Source: Loktanella sp. DSM 29012 (lineage in GTDB: Bacteria; Pseudomonadota; Alphaproteobacteria; Rhodobacterales; Rhodobacteraceae). From it: a stretch of 64,000 bases of DNA. Both the position numbers and the translations under genes were made by a program. The notes beneath the pieces were generated by a model, which had not been told where the DNA came from, searched no databases, and saw only the letters and a program-made list of their open reading frames with translations. The stretch's first letter is position 1. Each line of letters opens with the position of its first letter. Location: NCBI RefSeq assembly GCF_900110705.1, contig NZ_FOEJ01000003.1, forward strand, positions 62,001-126,000, in the 5' to 3' direction. Below are positions 1-9,037 of the stretch, piece after piece.

Positions 1-1
1 G

Positions 2-643
2 GCGGGGATCACGGGTGCCGCACAATTGCTGTCGATGGGCCTGTCGCCAGAGGACCAGGAGTTGACGGACCTGATCGTCGCGGAATCGCGCCGCATTGTG
101 AAACTGCTGGAGCAGGTCGAACAGTTCGGTAACCTGCGCCAGCCTAGCCGCAAGTCCATCAACATCCACGATACGCTGGATCGGGCGCGTCAGTCCGCCT
201 CGGTCGGTTTTGGCGCGCATATGATGTTCGTGACGGATTATGACCCGTCCTTGCCCCGCGCGCTGGCGGATGCGGATCAGTTGCAGCAGATTTTCCAGAA
301 CCTGATCAAGAACGCCGCAGAGGCGGGTGGTCCGGGCGGCAAGATCACGCTGCGGACATTCTACGATGCAAGCCTGCGGGTGTTGCAGGCCGATGGGTCG
401 CACGCGCGGCTGCCCTTGCAGATCGAGGTGATTGACGACGGGCCGGGACTGCCGCCTGATATCGCCAGCAACGTGTTCGAACCCTTTGTTTCCGGACGTG
501 AAAACGGCACCGGTCTGGGGCTCGCACTGGTCAGCAAACTCATACAGGACGGCGGTGGCTGGATTACAGTCGATAGCGCCCCGGGCCGAACGGTATTTCG
601 GATTTCCCTGCCGCGCGCAGACACAGACGACGGAGACGATTGA
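2..643 (+). CDS. ntrB: Nitrogen regulation sensor histidine kinase NtrB, C-terminal part (5' end outside window)
   Basis: The window opens inside this gene, so the PAS region and the phosphoacceptor histidine are missing. The first visible residues ([10 protein letters not shown]) fit the end of the dimerisation/H-box segment. The ATPase domain is complete: N box [16 protein letters not shown]1 box DDGPGL and G2 box GTGLGLALV. In this family NtrB autophosphorylates, passes phosphate to NtrC, and is turned to a phosphatase by PII (GlnB, encoded at about 12 kb). The TGA stop overlaps the ATG of the next gene (TGATG), so translation is probably coupled. Identity rests on the domain plus the adjacent NtrC regulator. 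Confidence 0.9.
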   Translation, partial: AGITGAAQLLSMGLSPEDQELTDLIVAESRRIVKLLEQVEQFGNLRQPSRKSINIHDTLDRARQSASVGFGAHMMFVTDYDPSLPRALADADQLQQIFQNLIKNAAEAGGPGGKITLRTFYDASLRVLQADGSHARLPLQIEVIDDGPGLPPDIASNVFEPFVSGRENGTGLGLALVSKLIQDGGGWITVDSAPGRTVFRISLPRADTDDGDD

Positions 644-2004
644 TGGATGGCACGATTCTGGTTGCGGATGATGACCGCACGATCCGCACGGTCCTGACCC
701 AAGCGTTGACCCGCGCGGGCTGCAAGGTGCACGCGACATCGTCGCTGGTGACGCTGATGCGCTGGGTCGAAGAGGGCAAGGGCGATCTGGTGATTTCGGA
801 CGTGGTCATGCCCGACGGGAACGGGCTGGATCAATTGCCCAAGATCGCGGAATTGCGTCCCGGTCTGCCAGTCATCGTGATTTCGGCACAGAACACCATC
901 ATGACTGCAATCCAGGCAGCAGAGGCTGACGCCTACGACTATCTGCCGAAACCGTTCGATCTGCCCGACCTGATGAAACGCGCAGCCCGCGCGCTGGAGG
1001 TCAAACGCACGTCGCACCCGGTTCGCCGCGAAACGGCGGGTGAACATTCGGATTTGCCGCTGGTGGGTCGGACACCCGCGATGCAGGCGTTGTACAAACT
1101 GGTCGCGCGGGTCATGAATACATCCATGCCGGTCCTGATCACGGGCGAAAGTGGCACGGGAAAATCGCTGATCGCACGCGCGATCCATGACTTTTCGGAT
1201 CGCAGGTCGCTGCCGTTCATTACGGTCGGCGGGGCCGATCTGGACGGAGCGGACGGGCCGCAATCGGTGCTGTCGCGTGCGCGGGGCGGATCCATCCTGT
1301 TCGATGAAATCGGAGATATGGATGCGCAAGCCCAGGGACGGATCGTGCGGATGCTGGATCAATTGGGCGACAGCGCACCGCGGATCATGGCGACATCGCA
1401 GACCGATCTGGGCAGCAAGATCGAGGCAGGCGCGTTCCGCGACGATCTGTTCTACCGCCTGTCCGGGGTGACGATTGCCGTGCCGTCATTGCGGGAACGG
1501 GTCGACGACATCCCGTTGCTGGCAGAGCATTTTCTGGCAAAGGCAGAACGTGATGGCGGGCCGTTGCGGCGCATTTCTGATGCGGCCACGGCACTGGTGC
1601 GCACCTACAGTTGGCCCGGCAACGTGCGCCAACTGGAAAATACGGTGCGGCGTCTGGTGTTTACGGCGGCCGGCGAGGAAATCAGCAAGACCGAAGTCGA
1701 GGCGGTTCTGGGCAACCAGCCCGCAATGGAGCCGCTGCGCGGTGGCGATACGGACAAATTGTCGAGTGCTGTGGCCCGCCACCTGAAACGCTATTTCGAC
1801 CTGCACGGTGGCATGCTGCCACCGCCGGGTCTGTACAACCGCATTCTGCGCGAGGTCGAGGCCCCGTTGATCGAAATCGCACTCGACGCGACCGCTGGAA
1901 ATCAGGCGAAATGTGCTGATTTGCTGGGCATCAACCGCAATACACTCAGAAAGAAGATCACGGACCTCGATATTCAGGTGACACGCCGCCGCAAATTGAT
2001 GTAA
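643..2004 (+). CDS. ntrC: Nitrogen response regulator NtrC (GAFTGA-less type)
   Basis: Receiver, AAA+ and Fis-type DNA-binding protein of 453 residues, the phosphorylated activator of nitrogen-assimilation genes. The receiver has the acidic pocket DDD and phosphoacceptor Asp53 (VISDVVMP) with Lys near residue 103. The AAA+ domain has Walker A GESGTGKS (about 168-175) and Walker B ILFDEIGD. The segment that should carry GAFTGA, the sigma-54 contact loop, is deleted: [14 protein letters not shown] runs almost directly into the [12 protein letters not shown] block. This matches the known Rhodobacter NtrC that works with sigma-70 polymerase. A helix-turn-helix ([19 protein letters not shown]) closes the protein. 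ATG at 643 overlaps the ntrB stop; a TTG one codon earlier is a poorer start. Confidence 0.94.
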   Translation: MDGTILVADDDRTIRTVLTQALTRAGCKVHATSSLVTLMRWVEEGKGDLVISDVVMPDGNGLDQLPKIAELRPGLPVIVISAQNTIMTAIQAAEADAYDYLPKPFDLPDLMKRAARALEVKRTSHPVRRETAGEHSDLPLVGRTPAMQALYKLVARVMNTSMPVLITGESGTGKSLIARAIHDFSDRRSLPFITVGGADLDGADGPQSVLSRARGGSILFDEIGDMDAQAQGRIVRMLDQLGDSAPRIMATSQTDLGSKIEAGAFRDDLFYRLSGVTIAVPSLRERVDDIPLLAEHFLAKAERDGGPLRRISDAATALVRTYSWPGNVRQLENTVRRLVFTAAGEEISKTEVEAVLGNQPAMEPLRGGDTDKLSSAVARHLKRYFDLHGGMLPPPGLYNRILREVEAPLIEIALDATAGNQAKCADLLGINRNTLRKKITDLDIQVTRRRKLM

Positions 2005-2091
2005 AACCGCAACATAAGCGTGGCCCCGGCGGAACATCCGACGGCAAGGACCACATAAAACGGCGGTATTGGCGGGGTCACTCCCGTCGCA

Positions 2092-4338
2092 ATGGACAGG
2101 GCAATTCGCGTGCAGCGGTCCCGGTTGAGCTTGAATTACCAGCGTATCAAGCGCTGGCGACGGCGGCGCGCCGTCCAGAATTTCACGACCCTCGGGTTGG
2201 TTGTTCTGGGCCCGGTGCTGGCTGTCGTGACGTTTCTGATCCTGCGCAGTCCGTTGGATGCCGGGTCTGCGTCGCCGATCCTGCGTCTGGTGCTGCTGGC
2301 CGACCTTGTCTACATCATCATCGTCGCAGGGCTCGTGCTGAGCCGGGTGTTCTATCTGATCGTGGCGCGCCGCAACCAGTCGGCAGGATCGCGTCTGCAC
2401 TTGCGTCTGACGGGCGTTTTCGTGGCCCTCGCATTGATCCCGACGGTGTTGGTCGCTGTCTTTGCGGTGCTGTCCATCAATCTGGGGTTCGAGGGATGGT
2501 TTTCGGAGCGGGTGCAGAACGTTCTGGGCACATCGCTGTCGACTGCGCAGGCCTACGAAGAGGAAGAACGATCAGAGGTGCTGCGCGACGGAAACGCGCT
2601 TGCGGCATACCTCAATACCGAGCGGCAGGCCAATTTCTTTATGAACGACGGTGACGTGCGGCAGGCCATTGCGGTCGTGCAGCCGCAGATCGACCGGGGA
2701 TTGTCCGAGGTTTTTTTCCTCAACGGGGCCGGGGATATCATGACGCGTGGCGGCGGGTCGTATGATTTCAACTACGAACGGCCCGATCCCGCCGATTTCG
2801 ACAGGGCCCGCAACAGCGGTGCCGTCGTGATCGAAGATGCGGCAAACAATGAATTTCGCGCACTTTTGGTGGTCGACACCTTTCCGGATCGTTTCCTGCT
2901 GGTGACCCGCCCGGTCGATGGGGAAATCCTGGCCCTGCTGGACGAGACCGAGGCGACGGTCGCGTTGTACGAACAGCTGGAACGCGACCGGGGCGCGTTG
3001 TTGTTCCAGTTCGGTGGATTGTATCTGGGATTTGCGGTGATCCTGATCCTCGCCGCGACCTGGCTGGGACTGTGGTTTGCAGAAAGGCTGTCGCGACCGG
3101 TCGGGCGGCTCGTGACGGCTTCGCAGCGGGTTGGTGCCGGTGATCTGGACGTCCGCGTGATCGAGGACGAAGGCGACGACGAAATCAGCCAGTTGGGGCA
3201 TTACTTCAACCAGATGACCAGTCAGCTGAAAACGCAGCGCGACGATCTGGTTGGCAGCAACCGCCTGTTCGATTCCGTGCTGTCATCGGTCACATCCGGC
3301 GTGGTTGGGCTGGACGCTGATGGTCGGATCAGTTTCGTGAACCCCTCTGCGGTGCGGTTGTTGAACGTCGGGCGTGGCCAGACCACGACCGCGCTGTCGG
3401 TGGCTGTGCCCGAATTCGGGACATTGTTCGAAAAGCTGCGCGCCGATGGCCGGCCATTCGTGCAGGAACAGGTCAACCTCGTACGCAGTGGCAAACAGGA
3501 AAGCCTGCTGGTCCGTATGGCACCGCGTGCAGGTAATGACGGGACACTGGACGGCTATGTGGTCGCATTCGACGATGTGACCGACCTGGTCAGCGCACAG
3601 CGCATGGCCGCCTGGGGTGATGTCGCCCGCCGCATCGCCCACGAGATCAAGAACCCGCTGACGCCGATCCAGCTGTCGGCCGAGCGCATCAAACGCAAGT
3701 TCGGGGCAGAGGTCACAGACACCGACAAACTGAACCAGATGACTGATGTGATCGTGAGGCAGACCAATGATCTGCGTCGCATCGTCGATGAATTTTCGAA
3801 ATTCGCGCGGATGCCGGAACCCGAGCTGGCCGTTTCGGACTTGTCGGCACTGTTGCGCGATGTGGTAACGCTGCAAGAAGCAGGTCAGCCGGATGTCAGG
3901 ATCACTGCCGATACGCCAGCGCAGCCGGTTCTGACAGATATCGACCAGACGATGATCGGGCAGGCCCTGACCAATCTGATCAAGAACGCAGGCGAGGCGA
4001 TCGAATCCCGCGCGGAACAGCAGGGTGGGCCGGTTGCCAACCCTCTTATCCGGGTTGCGATGGTGGTGGGGGATCACGGTGTGCGGATCACGATTTCCGA
4101 CAACGGGATCGGTCTGCCGCAGGACCGCGCCCGGCTGTTCGAACCCTATGTGACGACGCGCGACAACGGGACGGGCCTCGGCCTGCCCATCGTGCGCAAG
4201 ATCATCGAAGAACACGGCGGCACGCTGCAACTTGTGGATGCCGAACCTTTCGGCACGGACACCCACGCGGGGGCCTGTGCCGTGATTGAACTGCCGTTGG
4301 CCCCTGTCGGGGTTGCGGCCAACAAAATTCCAGCATGA
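2092..4338 (+). CDS. ntrY: Sensor histidine kinase NtrY
   Basis: Membrane sensor kinase of 748 residues paired with NtrX. Three hydrophobic segments lie in the first 140 residues, then a periplasmic-type domain, a fourth membrane helix near 300-325 (LYLGFAVILILAATWLGLWF), a HAMP linker, a PAS domain (SSVTSGVVGLDADGRI), an H box with His517 in RIAHEIKNPLTPIQL, and a complete ATPase domain (NLIKNAGEAI, DNGIGL, GTGLGLPIV). In alphaproteobacteria NtrYX acts in nitrogen, redox and envelope control; the signal sensed here cannot be read from sequence. The gene follows ntrC after 87 bp and precedes ntrX by 10 bp. Confidence 0.93.
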   Translation: MDRAIRVQRSRLSLNYQRIKRWRRRRAVQNFTTLGLVVLGPVLAVVTFLILRSPLDAGSASPILRLVLLADLVYIIIVAGLVLSRVFYLIVARRNQSAGSRLHLRLTGVFVALALIPTVLVAVFAVLSINLGFEGWFSERVQNVLGTSLSTAQAYEEEERSEVLRDGNALAAYLNTERQANFFMNDGDVRQAIAVVQPQIDRGLSEVFFLNGAGDIMTRGGGSYDFNYERPDPADFDRARNSGAVVIEDAANNEFRALLVVDTFPDRFLLVTRPVDGEILALLDETEATVALYEQLERDRGALLFQFGGLYLGFAVILILAATWLGLWFAERLSRPVGRLVTASQRVGAGDLDVRVIEDEGDDEISQLGHYFNQMTSQLKTQRDDLVGSNRLFDSVLSSVTSGVVGLDADGRISFVNPSAVRLLNVGRGQTTTALSVAVPEFGTLFEKLRADGRPFVQEQVNLVRSGKQESLLVRMAPRAGNDGTLDGYVVAFDDVTDLVSAQRMAAWGDVARRIAHEIKNPLTPIQLSAERIKRKFGAEVTDTDKLNQMTDVIVRQTNDLRRIVDEFSKFARMPEPELAVSDLSALLRDVVTLQEAGQPDVRITADTPAQPVLTDIDQTMIGQALTNLIKNAGEAIESRAEQQGGPVANPLIRVAMVVGDHGVRITISDNGIGLPQDRARLFEPYVTTRDNGTGLGLPIVRKIIEEHGGTLQLVDAEPFGTDTHAGACAVIELPLAPVGVAANKIPA

Positions 4339-4348
4339 GGTTTTGACT

Positions 4349-5749
4349 ATGGGCGACATTCTGATCACCGACGACGAGCGCGACATCCGGGAACTGATCG
4401 GCGATATCCTCGAGGATGAGGGTTTCACCACGCGGTTGGCTGCAAATTCCGATCAATGCATGGCCGAGATCGCCAAGGAAACGCCGGCGCTGATGATTTT
4501 GGATATCTGGCTCAAGGATTCCAACATGGACGGGATCGATATTCTGAAAACCGTCAAACGTGACTATCCAGAAGTGCCGATCGTCATCATTTCCGGGCAT
4601 GGCAACATCGAGATTGCGGTCGCGGCCATCAAGCAGGGGGCTTACGATTTCATCGAAAAACCGTTCAACATCGATCAGCTGATGGTCGTGATCCGGCGCG
4701 CGATGGAAACCAGCCGTCTGCGGCGCGAGAATGTCGAACTCAAACGCGGTGAGAGCGTTCCGGCCGACATGCTGGGTGACAGTGCGGCGTTCCGCGCCAT
4801 GAAGGCGCAGCTGGACAAGGTGACCAAATCCAACGGACGTGTGATGCTGACCGGCCCTGCCGGTGCAGGCAAGGAAATCGCCGCGCGCTATATCCATGCC
4901 AATTCCAACCGGGCGGGCGCACCATTTGTCACGATCAATTCCGCCAGTGTCGAACCCGACCACATGGAAGAGGCCTTGTTTGGCCGTGAAAGTGCCGGCA
5001 AGGGCGTTGAAAAGGGTCTGCTGGAACAGGCCAACGGCGGGATCATCTATCTGGATGAAGTGGCCGAGATGCCGATGGGCACACAGGCCAAGATGCTGCG
5101 GGTTCTGGTGGATCAATCATTCCAGCGTGTCGGGGGGACCGAAAAAGTGCAGGTTGATCTGCGTTTCATCTCGTCCACGAACCGCGATTTGCCGAAGCTG
5201 ATCGAACAGGGACTGTTCCGTCAGGAATTGTTTCACCGCCTGAACGTGGTGCCGATTGATGTGCCCAGCCTGGAAGAACGCCGCGAGGACATCCCCACGC
5301 TGGCCGAATATTTCATTGCACAACTGAACAAGGCGCAGGGTCTGCCGCTGCGCGAGCTGGCCGAGGATGCGCGCGCGCTGTTGCAGACGATGCTGTGGCC
5401 GGGCAACGTCCGTCAGTTGAAAAACGTCGTGGAACGCGTGCTGATACTGGGCGAGGGCAACCATCCCATCGCGGCCAAGGAGTTGCCCAACTCTGATGAA
5501 GCGCCCGCAACCGAGGGACGGATCGTGCTGTCGGGCGGGCTTGCGACATTGCCACTGCGCGAGGCGCGCGAGCTGTTCGAACGCGAGTATCTGCTGACCC
5601 AGATCAACCGTTTCGGTGGCAATATCAGCCGCACCGCCAGCTTTGTCGGGATGGAACGCAGCGCATTGCATCGCAAGCTCAAGTCGCTGGGTGTCGCGAC
5701 GGCTAATAAGGCGGGCGCACGCGTGGCCTACGTCGAAGAAGGCGCGTGA
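4349..5749 (+). CDS. ntrX: Response regulator NtrX
   Basis: NtrC-family regulator of 466 residues, cognate to NtrY. The receiver starts MGDILITDDERD with phosphoacceptor Asp52 (MILDIWLKD) and conserved Lys in FIEKPF. The AAA+ domain has a degenerate Walker A (TGPAGAGKEIAARYI) and Walker B IYLDEVAEMP. Where sigma-54 activators have GAFTGA, this protein has GRESAGKGVEKG, so sigma-54 activation is unlikely. The C terminus has a Fis-type helix-turn-helix (GNISRTASFVGMERSALHRK). The ATG at 4349 was chosen because the receiver begins there; an upstream in-frame start at 4286 would overlap ntrY and add 21 non-conserved residues. Confidence 0.93.
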   Translation: MGDILITDDERDIRELIGDILEDEGFTTRLAANSDQCMAEIAKETPALMILDIWLKDSNMDGIDILKTVKRDYPEVPIVIISGHGNIEIAVAAIKQGAYDFIEKPFNIDQLMVVIRRAMETSRLRRENVELKRGESVPADMLGDSAAFRAMKAQLDKVTKSNGRVMLTGPAGAGKEIAARYIHANSNRAGAPFVTINSASVEPDHMEEALFGRESAGKGVEKGLLEQANGGIIYLDEVAEMPMGTQAKMLRVLVDQSFQRVGGTEKVQVDLRFISSTNRDLPKLIEQGLFRQELFHRLNVVPIDVPSLEERREDIPTLAEYFIAQLNKAQGLPLRELAEDARALLQTMLWPGNVRQLKNVVERVLILGEGNHPIAAKELPNSDEAPATEGRIVLSGGLATLPLREARELFEREYLLTQINRFGGNISRTASFVGMERSALHRKLKSLGVATANKAGARVAYVEEGA

Positions 5750-5804
5750 ATTGACGCGCGGCACCGGCCATGTCACTGGAGCGTAGGTCGGCAGGAGAAC
5801 ATCG

Positions 5805-7181
5805 ATGAAGGTCATCATCTGCGGGGCTGGTCAGGTCGGCTGGCAAATCGCCCGGCATCTGGCGGGCGAACAGAACGACGTGACGGTTGTGGACAACAAT
5901 CCCGAACTGGTGCGTCGCGCGACAGACAGCCTGGATGTGCAGGGCATCAGCGGCTTTGCCAGCTATCCCGACATCCTGGAACGGGCAGGGGCGCGTGACG
6001 CTGACATGATCATCGCCGCAACCCATTCCGATGAGGTGAACATGGTCACCTGTCAGGTGGCGCATTCCGTGTTCTCGATCCGCCGCAAGATCGCGCGTCT
6101 GCGGTCGCAAAGCTATCTGGATGCGATCTATTCCGACCTGTACCGGCGCGATCATTTGCCGATCGACGTGGTCATCAGCCCTGAGAAAGAAGTGGCAGCG
6201 GCGGCACTGCAACGGCTGGCCTCGCCTGCGTCATTCGACACAGAACAATTCCTGAATGATCAGGGCACCCTGATGGGCATTTCGATCGAGGCCGATTGCC
6301 CGGTGGTAAATACGCCGCTGCGCCAATTGACGGATCTGTTTTCGACATTGCGGGCCATTGTGGTGGGTGTACGGCGCGATGGCGTGATGTTCGTGCCCTC
6401 GGCCAAGGATCAGCTCTTTGCCGGCGATGACGCTTATATCTTTACGCATACGGATGACGTGAACCGGACGCTGGAGATTTTCGGCAAACATCAGACCCGA
6501 CAGCAACGCATCGTCATCATCGGTGGTGGCAATGTCGGTCTGGCCGTCGCACGCGCGCTGGAGGCCAAGACCGAACGCCTGCGGGTGCGCATGATCGAAC
6601 GGACGCGCGAGGCGGCAGAGGCCGCAGCGGATGCGCTGGATCGCACCATCGTGCTGCATGGCGACGGTCTGGATGCCGCATTGCTGGACGAGGCGGGTAT
6701 CGCGACAGCGGATGCGGTTCTGGCCGTGACAGACGATGACAAGGTTAACCTGCTAGCATCGGTCCGGTCCAAGGAGATGGGCTGCAAGATGTCGATTTGT
6801 CTGGTCAACGATCCGACGCTGGTGCCCCTAATGGGGCCATTGGACGTGGATGCCTGGATCAACCCGCGGTCGACAACCGTTTCGTCGATCCTGCGACACG
6901 TGCGCCACGGACGGGTGCGGGGGGTCTATTCGATCGGCGATGCCGAGGCCGAATTGATCGAAGCGCAGGTGTTGTCCACATCGCCCATGGCAGGTCAAAA
7001 AATCCGCGACATCCAGTTCCCAGAGGGTGCCGTGGTCAGCGGTATTTCCAAGAATGGCAAGATGATCAAACCGGTCGCCGATACACGGATCGATGACGGT
7101 GATCTGGTTGCGATCTTTGCAATGGCGAATGACGTGCCAGAGGTCGAGCGCCTGTTGCAGGTGTCGATCGACTTTTTCTGA
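5805..7181 (+). CDS. trkA: Trk potassium transporter peripheral subunit TrkA
   Basis: Cytoplasmic NAD-binding regulatory subunit of the Trk K+ uptake system, 458 residues, the normal length. It has two tandem RCK units: an N-terminal Rossmann motif (KVIICGAGQVGWQIA) and a second one (RIVIIGGGNVGLAVA, about residue 230), each followed by a TrkA-C domain. It binds the TrkH pore at the membrane. Its TGA overlaps the ATG of trkH (TGATG), as expected for two subunits made together. The neighbourhood (ntrYX-trkAH-hfq-hflX) is a conserved order in Rhodobacterales. Confidence 0.95.
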   Translation: MKVIICGAGQVGWQIARHLAGEQNDVTVVDNNPELVRRATDSLDVQGISGFASYPDILERAGARDADMIIAATHSDEVNMVTCQVAHSVFSIRRKIARLRSQSYLDAIYSDLYRRDHLPIDVVISPEKEVAAAALQRLASPASFDTEQFLNDQGTLMGISIEADCPVVNTPLRQLTDLFSTLRAIVVGVRRDGVMFVPSAKDQLFAGDDAYIFTHTDDVNRTLEIFGKHQTRQQRIVIIGGGNVGLAVARALEAKTERLRVRMIERTREAAEAAADALDRTIVLHGDGLDAALLDEAGIATADAVLAVTDDDKVNLLASVRSKEMGCKMSICLVNDPTLVPLMGPLDVDAWINPRSTTVSSILRHVRHGRVRGVYSIGDAEAELIEAQVLSTSPMAGQKIRDIQFPEGAVVSGISKNGKMIKPVADTRIDDGDLVAIFAMANDVPEVERLLQVSIDFF

Positions 7182-8701
7182 TGGCAATTATGCGGTCCCT
7201 GCCATTTTTTGTGCTGCTGATGGGGATCGGGTCGGCTGCCATGCTGGTGCCGGCAATCCATGCCACGGCATTGGGTGCGACCCGCGTGATGCAGACGTTT
7301 TTTTATGCTGCGCTGCTGGGGTTGACGCTGACGTTGCTGGCGGGGCTTGCGACATCCGGGCGGGTGCCGCGCAATGCCGCCCTCAGCCAGTTGATGACGC
7401 TGGTGCTTGCCTTTGGGTTGTTGCCGATCATGTTTGCCGTCCCGTTCTACGAGGCGGGTGAAAACATCCGGTTCAGCGACGCCTGGTTCGAGATGGTGTC
7501 ATCGTTCACGACGACGGGTGCGACGCTGTACGAGAACGCGGGACGTTTGCCGCCATCGTTGCATCTGTGGCGCGCGACCGTCGGCTGGCTGGGCGGAATG
7601 CTGACATGGATCGTGGCTGTCGCCATTTTCGCACCCATGAATCTGGGCGGGTTCGAGGTGCGGACCGCTGGCGGATCGGCGCAGTTTACGTCGGGCCGCT
7701 ATAGTCAGATCGGCGAGGTCGCGCGGCTACAGGACCGGTTGGCCCGGCATACGGCCACGCTCGCCCCTATCTATGTCGGGCTGACCTTTGTATTGTGGAT
7801 CGGTTTGGTGCTGCTTGGTGAAGTGCCCTATATCGCGCTGTGCCATGCGATGTCGGTGCTTTCGACATCCGGGATTTCGCCTATTGGTGGGGTCTATTAC
7901 GCCGTGTCGGGGTTCTGGGGCGAACTGCTGATTTTCTGTTTCTTTGCCTTTGCCATTTCGCGCCTGACGTTTTCGCGGGGCATGTTCGGGGACAGTGATG
8001 CGCGGCTGGCCCGTGACCCTGAGGTGCGTATGGCACTGATTCTGGTCTCGGGCGTCACGGCGATGCTTTTCCTGCGTCATTGGCTGGGCAGCATAGAGGA
8101 GGGGACGACTTCGACGCTGCCCGCGCTGTTTTCGTCACTCTGGGGCAGTATTTTTACCGTCACATCATTCCTGACGACCACAGGGTTCGAATCACGGTTT
8201 TGGGACGGCGCAGCCGAGTGGTCCGGTCTGGAAACCCCCGGCCTGTTTCTGGTGGGGATAGCCCTGATCGGTGGTGGTGCTGCGACCACGGCGGGCGGCG
8301 TGAAACTGCTGCGCGTCTATGCGTTGTTCCGTCATTCCGAACGCGAGGTCGAACGTCTGCTGCATCCGTCATCTGTTGGTGGCGGCGGACGCGAGGCCCG
8401 CACGATCCGACGTCAGGGGGCCTATATTTCATGGGTATTCTTTATGTTGTTCGCCCTGTCGATCGCGGCGGTGATGTTGCTTCTGGCCCTGACAGGGGTG
8501 CAGTTCGAGACGACCATGGTTTTGACGGTGGCGGCGTTGTCGACCACCGGGCCGCTGGCCGTGGTGGGGGCGGAGTCCCCGATCAGTTATGCGGGTCTGC
8601 CGGACGCGGCCAAGGCTGTGCTTGGGGCGGCCATGGTGTTGGGGCGGCTGGAGACACTTGCCCTGATCGCGCTGTTCAATCCTGAGATCTGGCGGCGTTA
8701 G
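7181..8701 (+). CDS. trkH: Trk potassium uptake protein TrkH
   Basis: Integral membrane K+ channel/transporter subunit of 506 residues. The protein is hydrophobic throughout with about ten membrane segments and four pore-loop repeats, visible as SSFTTTGATL, SVLSTSGISPIGG, SFLTTTGFESRFWD and ALSTTGPLAVVG; the Gly in each TTTG-like motif lines the selectivity filter in the family. It overlaps trkA by one base. It ends in TAG, one of the few genes here that does, which matters when judging the internal TAG codons of the GTA genes. Confidence 0.95.
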   Translation: MAIMRSLPFFVLLMGIGSAAMLVPAIHATALGATRVMQTFFYAALLGLTLTLLAGLATSGRVPRNAALSQLMTLVLAFGLLPIMFAVPFYEAGENIRFSDAWFEMVSSFTTTGATLYENAGRLPPSLHLWRATVGWLGGMLTWIVAVAIFAPMNLGGFEVRTAGGSAQFTSGRYSQIGEVARLQDRLARHTATLAPIYVGLTFVLWIGLVLLGEVPYIALCHAMSVLSTSGISPIGGVYYAVSGFWGELLIFCFFAFAISRLTFSRGMFGDSDARLARDPEVRMALILVSGVTAMLFLRHWLGSIEEGTTSTLPALFSSLWGSIFTVTSFLTTTGFESRFWDGAAEWSGLETPGLFLVGIALIGGGAATTAGGVKLLRVYALFRHSEREVERLLHPSSVGGGGREARTIRRQGAYISWVFFMLFALSIAAVMLLLALTGVQFETTMVLTVAALSTTGPLAVVGAESPISYAGLPDAAKAVLGAAMVLGRLETLALIALFNPEIWRR

Positions 8702-8803
8702 CGGGTTGATTTTAGGGCTGGATCATCCGAAAGACTGTGTCCATACTTTCTAACTGATGTTTCCGGCCGGTCCGCGGCCCGCAAGAATAATTGGAGACCC
8801 GAT

Positions 8804-9037
8804 ATGGCGTCTGACAAGGCCAATCTGCAGGATGCCTTCCTGAACCACGTGCGCAAGGTCAAGGTTCCTGTGACGATCTTTTTGGTGAACGGCGTCAAGC
8901 TTCAGGGCGTCATCACGTGGTTCGACAGTTTCTGCGTCCTGCTGCGTCGCGACGGCCAGAGCCAGCTGGTATATAAATCGGCGATCTCGACGATCATGCC
9001 AGCCCAACCCATTAGCCTGTACGAGGGCGAAGAATAA
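8804..9037 (+). CDS. hfq: RNA chaperone Hfq
   Basis: Small Sm-like RNA-binding protein of 77 residues that forms hexamers and helps small RNAs pair with mRNAs. Sm1 ([19 protein letters not shown]) and Sm2 ([10 protein letters not shown]) motifs are both clear, with the N-terminal NLQDAFLN typical of Hfq. In nitrogen-fixing Rhodobacter the gene was called nrfA. A ribosome-binding site (TTGGAGACC) precedes the ATG. It is followed directly, with no gap, by hflX, the usual hfq-hflX arrangement. It is 102 bp after trkH and may have its own promoter there, though none is obvious. Confidence 0.97.
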   Translation: MASDKANLQDAFLNHVRKVKVPVTIFLVNGVKLQGVITWFDSFCVLLRRDGQSQLVYKSAISTIMPAQPISLYEGEE

